Assembly: GCA_004376205.1 (NCBI GenBank)
Contig: SOKG01000085.1
Location: 1-8,041, forward strand
Length of the DNA stretch: 8,041 nucleotides
Origin: Dehalococcoidia bacterium
GTDB taxonomy: Bacteria > Chloroflexota > Dehalococcoidia > SZUA-161
Reading direction: 5' to 3'
How positions within the stretch are numbered: the first letter of the stretch is position 1; each line of letters starts with the position of its first letter. Positions 1-5,088 of the stretch are shown piece after piece. Made by a program: the position numbers and the translations under genes. The notes below the pieces were generated by a model. The model was not told the origin of the DNA, made no database searches, and saw nothing but the letters and a program-made list of their open reading frames with translations.

Positions 1-265
1 GATAGTGTGACTCGACGTGCCGAATGACGTCGAGGGCGTAGATGAAGCGAGTATTCTGCAGGTAGCCTATTGAGAAAGGAAAGAGTGAAGCTGAGCCTTT
101 GTCGGGTCAAATTCCCTTTCAGCTTGAGGTCAGGAAAAGGCCTGATCGCTGGCCTTCTCACCCTGAGCGGCACAAGCCCAAGATTGCCCTATTGGTGTTT
201 AGAAGTGAGTCTGTAGCAACTGTGTGGGGGCAATTACTCCTTGTTTGACGTGTTCTGGGGTCCTC
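1..265. other. Gene-poor left end
   Basis: No open frame with a start and ribosome binding site is visible on either strand. On the minus strand one frame is open from 106 to the left edge (35 codons, protein-like but without a start), preceded by a TGA at 107-109. The rest holds only the weak inverted repeats described for the terminator region. No tRNA, CRISPR or insertion-sequence end is seen. Confidence 0.5.
135..156 (-). terminator. Weak terminator-like hairpin downstream of the operon
   Basis: On the minus strand AAGGCC (151-156) pairs with GGCCTT (137-142) across an eight-base loop, and the 3' arm runs into TTTT then CC. The stem is short and the T-tract brief. It lies about 110 bases after the last stop codon, the right place for the operon to end. 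Two other imperfect pairings flank it (AAGCTGA 88-94 with TCAGCTT 119-125; ATTGCCC 183-189 with GGGCAAT 228-234), so termination might be distributed or factor-dependent. Confidence 0.3.
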
Positions 266-712
266 CTATCCCCGCCACCGGCCGTATGTCTCCCTCTCCG
301 CAAGTTCACCGAACTGAGGCAGCAGAAACCTCTTGCCCTGATAGGCCTTGAACATAAGCAGAAGCCAACAAATGAATCCCACGGTAACAACCGCCCACAT
401 CAATATGGTGAATATTATCCCTATATAGGGTATCAGCGCCAATATGCGAAGCGCAATTACAATCACAGCTAGTGCCCCAAAGGTAACTATGGATTGCATA
501 GCATGAAAACGAACATAATCGTTGTTCTTCCCTAAGAGAAAGAAAACCAATCCGGTGACAAAAACCAGGACATAGCTCAGCAATGAAGCAACATTCTGGC
601 TTAGACCAATGATGGTGGATTCCGACCCTTCCTCTTTTGCAAGAAACTCACCACAACTCACACAGAATCTGGCATCCCCCTCATTACTATAACCACAGCT
701 GGAGCAATCCAT
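266..712 (-). CDS. Zinc-ribbon plus DUF4870-like small membrane protein
   Basis: The 148-residue protein starts with a short zinc ribbon (C3-x2-C6 and C17-x2-C20, with FCVSCGEFL), followed by an acidic linker and a membrane domain. Hydrophobic segments lie at about 41-60, 72-92 and 97-121. The RFHAMQSI motif (68-75) between the first two is characteristic of DUF4870/Tic20-like proteins, whose function is not established. The C-terminus (122-148) is charged. The ATG at 710-712 follows AAGGAG by nine bases, and the gene lies 34 bases after the Ig-like gene, so it is probably the last gene of the operon. Its ribbon resembles the one inside the preceding protein, hinting at a shared membrane-proximal role. 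It could also be an unrelated housekeeping gene read from the same transcript. Confidence 0.85.
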   Translation of the reverse strand: MDCSSCGYSNEGDARFCVSCGEFLAKEEGSESTIIGLSQNVASLLSYVLVFVTGLVFFLLGKNNDYVRFHAMQSIVTFGALAVIVIALRILALIPYIGIIFTILMWAVVTVGFICWLLLMFKAYQGKRFLLPQFGELAERETYGRWRG

Positions 713-746
713 GTCGTTCCTCTCCTTCTTGTTATGGATATCTCGC

Positions 747-2816
747 TTAATCGAACCACCCGCCTATGTTTTCGCGTAGGTTCTTCCACCACGCTCCAGG
801 GTCATCTGTCAGAACCTGCCAGCCAGTACTCTCCTCATCGTGACCCATATGTATCACAAACCAAATAAGAATTGCCAATATGGCAACAAATACAAGGAAT
901 TTAAACAGCCGCCAGATAGTTTTCCATGAACGTATAAAGGGCCTATGGCGCAACTGACAATTTGCCGGTTGGGTGTTGACACCGGCACCAGCGGCGGTCA
1001 CTGTTATGTCATAGCGTTTCTCCTCACCCATAAATCCCCGTTTGGGCCTGGCTATCATTCGTATTTCAGCGGTATTCCACGCCCTGATAGTCACCTCAGG
1101 CCTCTTGGTCTTGAATTGGAACCTGCAGCCCTCATCCAGATCAGTGGCCTTCAGCTGCGCTTGCTCGGTATCACGTGCCTTTTCGGTCTCCTTGGGCCTC
1201 CTGGTCCAGAATTTGAACCTACTCTTACGTACCTCAGAGGCTTTCGGAGCGAGAATTACGTCGCTCACTCCTGTATTTTCTATGTTTACCCGGAAGGTAC
1301 CCTTCCTGCGGCCAGAGACATTCACCGGTCGAACCTCGAGCCTGCATTCAGGTGCTGGCAGCACTTCAAGCTGGCCAGCGACAATGGTTACCTCCTCCGG
1401 AGCAGCCTGTGAGCGCACGCTTATGACAAAGGGGTAATTTCCAGCTCTAACCCCTTCCTTCTTGGGAGGTTGGAAAGAGAGTTGCACTTGGTCCGTAGCT
1501 TCTGGCATCAGGCCCACGCTTGAGGCTGAGCGAATGCACCAGGATTCATCGATCCCTTCTATTCCAACGCTAAACTTGTCGACGATATCTCCCAGGTTCT
1601 GTACTTGCAGCATCGCTGGCTCTGGCACGCTTCCAGCATGCACCTTAATCTCCCGGGTGGAGAGAACTGCACCTATCCGCTCGCTTGACGTCTCCTGCGG
1701 AAGTCGCAGCGGATGCACCTCTATCGCCTCACTAGCGGTCCTGCCCCTGTTGATCGCGGTAAGCGTATACGTAGTGCTTTCTGCCGGACACACAAACACA
1801 TTCCCTTTGGCGTCCACATCTTCACCGTTTAGCTCTACCTTACGGGCTCTTTTTACCGACCAGGCGATTATGAACTCCCGTTCGTCTTCTGTAGTTGCCT
1901 TAAAAGTGTCAATGATTGGCTGTCGCGCATACGATGGGAACCTTATGCGTGGAAACCGTATTCTCCTTAGCCGCCGTAAACTCAGGCGAGGCAGGCTATT
2001 GGTCCACGAAGTGCGAACGAACTCGGCATCAGCAATTAGGGCATCGGCGCGTATTCTGCGACTGCAGCCGGGGCAAAAAATAGGAGTTCCACCATAACGC
2101 TGGCGAAGCCTCTCACTGTACCAGGGACCTATAACCGGAATGTCATCATAGCTTGGCAGGAATTCATGTCCACAGCGCGTACAGAACCTGAAATCAGCAC
2201 GAGCCTCTTCTTCAGCTCGTGCTGTTGCCACCCAGAATCCGAACGTTTTCTCACCACCGAAGAAAGCTAGCCAGTTGGGCCTTACTTCCAGGTTCGCCCC
2301 GGCTCGACCTCTGCCGGGCACGGTTAGCGTCTTGATATCGAACCGATAGCGCAGTCTCTGCCTGTCATCTATGGCCTCAAGCCTTACGGTGGCTGTGGAC
2401 TCGTGAGGGTTTGTCACTGTTACCTGGTAATCTGCTCTTCGTCCGACTGCTTGTTCCGGAGAGATCTCTAGCCCCAGGTCGAGAAGTGGCTTGATTTCAA
2501 TACTCAGATCTGCGGCCGCTATTTCGTCGGGGTTCTCCCGAGAGACGATCTTAACGCGAAACGAATAGCGGCCAGGCTTATCTTCCATTGCCTTTGGAGG
2601 ATGAAGTATGATTCGCATATCGTCTTGATCATTGGGGAACAGGGCAACACTGGAAACAGGCAGGGTATACCAGCTTGGGTCGATTCCATCGATGCTGAGC
2701 GTGAACTGGTCTACAGTCTGCCCCAGGTTCTTCACCTTGGCGATTACCTCCCCGGTCGCTCCGGCCTGTAAGGCAACAGCCTCTGGCTCGATGCTTGCTC
2801 CAATATTGTTCGCCAT
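747..2816 (-). CDS. Ig-like repeat, zinc-ribbon, tail-anchored membrane protein (eCIS accessory)
   Basis: I do not recognise a named gene. The 689-residue protein has no signal peptide. An Ig-like module (about 5-200; VKNLGQTVDQFTLSIDGID at 28-46) recurs at about 379-610 (VQNLGDIVDKFSVGIEGID at 405-423), resembling the NPCBM/FixG-type beta-sandwiches annotated near eCIS genes. Between them are a split zinc ribbon (C212-x2-C215 and C248-x2-C251), an Arg-rich stretch (about 276-296), and a smaller Ig-like fold (about 298-368, with TTYTLTAINRG). One hydrophobic helix spans about 637-656. Positive residues before it and acidic ones after it predict N-in, C-out, so the large domain would face the cytoplasm. 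The ATG at 2814-2816 follows AGGAG by seven bases. The gene follows the DUF4159 gene by 75 bases. Possible role: docking the particle at the membrane (inference). Confidence 0.75.
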   Translation of the reverse strand: MANNIGASIEPEAVALQAGATGEVIAKVKNLGQTVDQFTLSIDGIDPSWYTLPVSSVALFPNDQDDMRIILHPPKAMEDKPGRYSFRVKIVSRENPDEIAAADLSIEIKPLLDLGLEISPEQAVGRRADYQVTVTNPHESTATVRLEAIDDRQRLRYRFDIKTLTVPGRGRAGANLEVRPNWLAFFGGEKTFGFWVATARAEEEARADFRFCTRCGHEFLPSYDDIPVIGPWYSERLRQRYGGTPIFCPGCSRRIRADALIADAEFVRTSWTNSLPRLSLRRLRRIRFPRIRFPSYARQPIIDTFKATTEDEREFIIAWSVKRARKVELNGEDVDAKGNVFVCPAESTTYTLTAINRGRTASEAIEVHPLRLPQETSSERIGAVLSTREIKVHAGSVPEPAMLQVQNLGDIVDKFSVGIEGIDESWCIRSASSVGLMPEATDQVQLSFQPPKKEGVRAGNYPFVISVRSQAAPEEVTIVAGQLEVLPAPECRLEVRPVNVSGRRKGTFRVNIENTGVSDVILAPKASEVRKSRFKFWTRRPKETEKARDTEQAQLKATDLDEGCRFQFKTKRPEVTIRAWNTAEIRMIARPKRGFMGEEKRYDITVTAAGAGVNTQPANCQLRHRPFIRSWKTIWRLFKFLVFVAILAILIWFVIHMGHDEESTGWQVLTDDPGAWWKNLRENIGGWFD
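987..1682 (-). repeat. Second Ig-like module of the internal duplication
   Basis: Codons about 379-610 of the 689-residue protein, aligning along its length with the first module but highly diverged, so the duplication is old. It carries an extra charged insert (about 525-560, rich in K, R and E) not present in the first copy. Confidence 0.7.
2217..2804 (-). repeat. First Ig-like module of the internal duplication
   Basis: Codons about 5-200 of the 689-residue protein. The shared order with the second module is: hydrophobic strand, K/Q-V-x-N-L-G-x-x-V-D-x-F, I-x-G-I-D-x-S-W, S-S-V-x-L-x-P, an x-P-P-K segment, a G-x-Y-x-F strand, then a second sandwich opening L-E-x-x-P and G-R-R. Confidence 0.7.
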
Positions 2817-2891
2817 GCGTCCGCTCCTATTTACAGTCTAGATTTGCTATCCGTGTATCTCTCAGGCAGCACCTCGATGCTTAGCCTCTGT

Positions 2892-4139
2892 TCATCCCTG
2901 CCCATACTTGATGATATTGGTTGCAATCTCTATGGAGCTTCTGATGACCTCACGGGACAGCGGTTGATCCGGACGTCCGCCCTGCCAGGCACATCCATAA
3001 TCACCTGCACTATAAACCATTTTACCACCCGCGAGAAGCATTCCGGCCTCTGCACCCTCGGGAACTGCAGAGAATACATAGGCCGATGACAGGAGGGGGT
3101 GACCTCGTTGAACGTTCTCTAGTTTACAGTTGAGCTGGCTGGCAAGTTGATTGAAGGCCAAACCGAATTCCTTTGCCCCTTTGCCCCCTGCCTCCGCTTG
3201 CCCGTCGGAGCAGCCCTCACCGAAGATTATCCCGCCTGACTCCAGAAAGGCACCAAGGACCTCCTGCTGCTTTGCAGTCAGCTCAAAGCTGGTGTTGCCG
3301 GTTAGGTAGAGAATCTTGCACTGCCGGATATCCTTATCAAGTGAGACATTCTCTTTAAGCCCGACTTCAGCGCTATGTAGCAGGTTCATTTCCCCGATCA
3401 GGCTCTTCAAACCGGCAGAGTGCACATCCTTGCTGGCTTCTCCCAGCACTGCATGGCCTAGTGTAATCGTTTCCCGGGCGGGGCTGGCTTTTTCCACAGC
3501 AGCACTTGGTTTCTCTGGCTCAACTGGCGCAGGTGGTACCACAGATGGCGCTGCAGGTGGTGCCACAGATGGCGCTGCGGGTACTGCCTCAGGAAGCTCT
3601 GCTGCTGCTTCCAGTCGAAAACGCAGGTTAATCTCATTCTTCCCGGGCTTGAGTGGCTCCTTGGCATCCCCTACTGCTTGATCAGATGGATCATAGTCTA
3701 TACGAGCCAGCTCCAGATAGGGCTCATCGGGAAACTTGTCTCTTTCTTGGATTCGGTAAGCCTCCAGGATGCGGGTGGGCTCACCACCATCCGGGGGTTG
3801 ATGTGGCCCTGCAGGTATCTCGCGGAACTGGATAACGAGGTAGACCTTCGCTTTTTCGCGTGTTTGGAGCTTATGTCGCTGAACTTCGGGGACTATGATG
3901 ACGTTCCCCTCAGGATCAATTCCCATCCCGGGATGAATAGTCACCGATTGGTCAGCTGGATCGCTGGCCGTCACTTCGAGGCCACTGACGATCCCTATCT
4001 GGTGGTAAGCCAGCACATGCAGTCTCTGCTGGTCGCGATGGTATGTATGCGCGTCCCGCCAGGTGTCAGCATCTACTACCAGACCCTCGAACGGATTGAC
4101 CCTCTTGAACTGAAAACTGACGATATCACTGAGTGCCAT
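2892..4139 (-). CDS. eCIS-associated tail protein with C-terminal DUF4159 domain
   Basis: The 415-residue protein has two parts. Residues 1 to about 178 resemble a domain repeatedly found next to tail/baseplate genes in eCIS loci: VNPFEGLVVDADTW (14-27), HRDQQRLHVLAYHQIGIVSG (34-53), LEV, then VTIHPGMGIDPEGNVIIV (66-83), probably a beta-rich attachment module. Residues about 180-222 are a Pro/Ala/Val linker with a duplicated PAAPSV unit. Residues about 275-415 match DUF4159: ILYLTGNTSFELTAKQ (276-291), LESGGIIFGEGCSDG (299-313), GHPLLSS (346-352) and YSAGDYGCAWQG (376-387), a fold related to class-I glutamine amidotransferases but without a proven activity. The ATG at 4137-4139 has GGAGG six bases upstream, inside the end of tail protein I, so translation is probably coupled. 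Domain calls are by eye, and the role in the particle is inferred. Confidence 0.8.
   Translation of the reverse strand: MALSDIVSFQFKRVNPFEGLVVDADTWRDAHTYHRDQQRLHVLAYHQIGIVSGLEVTASDPADQSVTIHPGMGIDPEGNVIIVPEVQRHKLQTREKAKVYLVIQFREIPAGPHQPPDGGEPTRILEAYRIQERDKFPDEPYLELARIDYDPSDQAVGDAKEPLKPGKNEINLRFRLEAAAELPEAVPAAPSVAPPAAPSVVPPAPVEPEKPSAAVEKASPARETITLGHAVLGEASKDVHSAGLKSLIGEMNLLHSAEVGLKENVSLDKDIRQCKILYLTGNTSFELTAKQQEVLGAFLESGGIIFGEGCSDGQAEAGGKGAKEFGLAFNQLASQLNCKLENVQRGHPLLSSAYVFSAVPEGAEAGMLLAGGKMVYSAGDYGCAWQGGRPDQPLSREVIRSSIEIATNIIKYGQG
3532..3579 (-). repeat. Tandem 24-base repeat (two copies) in the Pro/Ala linker
   Basis: Two adjacent 24-base units (3532-3555 and 3556-3579) differ at two positions and encode PAAPSVVP and PAAPSVAP. 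They lie in the interdomain linker of the DUF4159 protein, where length change would be tolerated. This is a slippage or duplication product that sets linker length. Confidence 0.8.
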
Positions 4140-5013
4140 TGCTATCCTCCACTTCCAGCTTATTTCGTCTCACGATTCGGAGAGTGTAGACAGTGTGGGC
4201 TGGTTTTTGGGCATCAATAATTGATCTGACCTTCTGCTCACTTACTTGACTTCTTTCGTCGGGCTCCAACGTCACGGTGAAGTGGTATCCCCCGCCGGAA
4301 CTGCCGAGTTGGGTATTGACGCCCAGCCTGGTATCCGAGTCAAGACGCATTCCGGGGACATACTCGGATATCTCGGGAATGCTGTCTGTGTAGATCCGGA
4401 TGTATTGGGCCAGGCCACGTTCGGTCCCCCGCCAGCGGTAGAGTTCTGCAGCCCTTTTGACCAACTCTCGGCGTTTCTGCTCAGGCCATGTTGGGTCCAG
4501 GGCGAAAGCGACCCAGGACGCAAGCCAGGGGAGCAAAGACTTGGGGGCGGTCAGCGGATCGAAGTACGAAGCCAGATTGCCAATCATGTTTTCGATTGGT
4601 TGCAGCATGTTCTCGAAGATCAGCAGGAAACGTCCCATAAACTCGTCACCATCGAGCCTGTAGCCGGCACCATCCATAGTCTTAAGATAGTGGGGCCGGG
4701 ACGGATCATGCTCAATAGCATCCCTTATGCACTGAATGATGTGCGGGACCGCCCCATTGCTGCCAGTGCCGGTTTCCTCCGATTCCAACTCGACATTCGC
4801 GATGATTTCCTCTTCGCTGCATACCCTGCCCTGCCTCTCGTACAGGAATGCTAGCAGATTGAATTCTTCTTCGCGCAGCGAAACAACTCGTCCAGCCAAC
4901 CATACTTTCTTCTTATCTAGATCGACCCTGAGCTCCCTGCGATACAAAGCAGGCATGTATTCGAGATAACTGCTTTGCAGCTTCACACCGCTCTCATCAC
5001 CCGTTGCTTGCAT
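4126..5013 (-). CDS. Phage tail protein I-like baseplate protein with internal winged-helix domain
   Basis: This 295-residue protein is of the P2 gpI-like tail protein family found after the J gene in eCIS loci, a peripheral baseplate/wedge component. Tail protein I features are SYLEYMPALYR (15-25), DEFMGRFLLIFENMLQPIE (123-141), YFDPLTAPKSLLPWLASW (150-167), KRAAELYRWRGTERGL (186-201) and the C-terminal IIDAQKPAHTVYTLRI (265-280). Residues about 27-121 are a complete OmpR/PhoB-type winged helix: a beta segment RVDLDKKKVWLAGRVVSL, helix REEEFNLLAFLYERQGRV, the HIIQCIRDAIEHDPSRP region (91-107) and wing hairpin LKTMDGAGYRL (110-120). The family normally runs straight from the first tail motif into the second, so this looks like an in-frame domain insertion. 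The ATG at 5011-5013 follows an AAAGGAAG site. The 3' end overlaps the next gene by 14 bases. The tail assignment is firm; the role of the inserted domain is unknown. Confidence 0.92.
   Translation of the reverse strand: MQATGDESGVKLQSSYLEYMPALYRRELRVDLDKKKVWLAGRVVSLREEEFNLLAFLYERQGRVCSEEEIIANVELESEETGTGSNGAVPHIIQCIRDAIEHDPSRPHYLKTMDGAGYRLDGDEFMGRFLLIFENMLQPIENMIGNLASYFDPLTAPKSLLPWLASWVAFALDPTWPEQKRRELVKRAAELYRWRGTERGLAQYIRIYTDSIPEISEYVPGMRLDSDTRLGVNTQLGSSGGGYHFTVTLEPDERSQVSEQKVRSIIDAQKPAHTVYTLRIVRRNKLEVEDSNGTQ
4651..4938 (-). other. Winged-helix (Trans_reg_C-like) domain inserted in tail protein I
   Basis: Codons about 26-121 encode the winged-helix region. Recognisable family positions are the D-x-x-x-x-V-x-x-x-G-R-x-V-x-L strand pair, the E-F-x-L-L-x-x-L helix, G-R-V-C-S-x-E-E (helix 2 entry), the H-I-x-x-x-I-R helix 3 and D-P-S-R-P-x-Y-L-K-T-x-x-G-x-G-Y-R-L. 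No receiver domain is present. Helix 3 has Q94, C95, D98 and A99 where response regulators usually have S/R, L and K/K, and the preceding loop ELESEE (75-80) is acidic. DNA binding is therefore doubtful, and a protein-protein role on the baseplate is plausible. Confidence 0.85.
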
Positions 5014-5039
5014 TACCGCTTCCTTTCATTCACTACAGA

Positions 5040-5068
5040 GTTAATCACAAATACTCTGAGTATGTCAA
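5040..5068 (-). promoter_or_regulatory. Possible internal promoter before the tail protein I gene
   Basis: On the minus strand the 75-base gap between the J and tail protein I genes holds a perfect TTGACA (5063-5068). After 17 bases comes ATTAAC (5040-5045), which matches TATAAT at only three of six positions. A start near 5033 would give a leader of about 20 bases containing the AAAGGAAG ribosome binding site and the ATG at 5011-5013. The -35 hexamer is exact but the -10 is poor, so this is tentative. It would give the downstream genes their own expression level. Confidence 0.3.
5051..5063. promoter_or_regulatory. Perfect 13-base palindrome, operator-like
   Basis: ATACTC-A-GAGTAT (minus-strand reading) is a perfect inverted repeat of six bases on either side of one centre base. 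It lies in the spacer of the possible promoter and touches its TTGACA. A one-base loop cannot form an RNA hairpin with all pairs, so a protein-binding DNA palindrome is the more natural reading. No second copy was noticed in the other intergenic gaps. Function is inferred only. Confidence 0.3.
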
Positions 5069-5088
5069 TGCTTCAGCCAGGTTTTCGT

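Noticed and set aside
945..2097. Long plus-strand open frames (155, 131 and 211 codons) opposite the Ig-like protein gene
   Set aside because: They are antisense to a gene with clear domain structure and good ribosome binding site. Their translations are low-complexity Ser/Leu/Arg-rich sequence with no recognisable motif.
3316..4220. Plus-strand open frames of 121 and 180 codons opposite the DUF4159 protein gene
   Set aside because: The translations look like shadows of the Pro/Ala linker and beta-rich regions (poly Gly/Ala/Ser, irregular). The minus-strand frame has strong motif support.
4246..4854. Plus-strand 202-codon open frame opposite tail protein I
   Set aside because: It is antisense to clear tail protein I and winged-helix motifs, with no ribosome binding site of note and no family resemblance.
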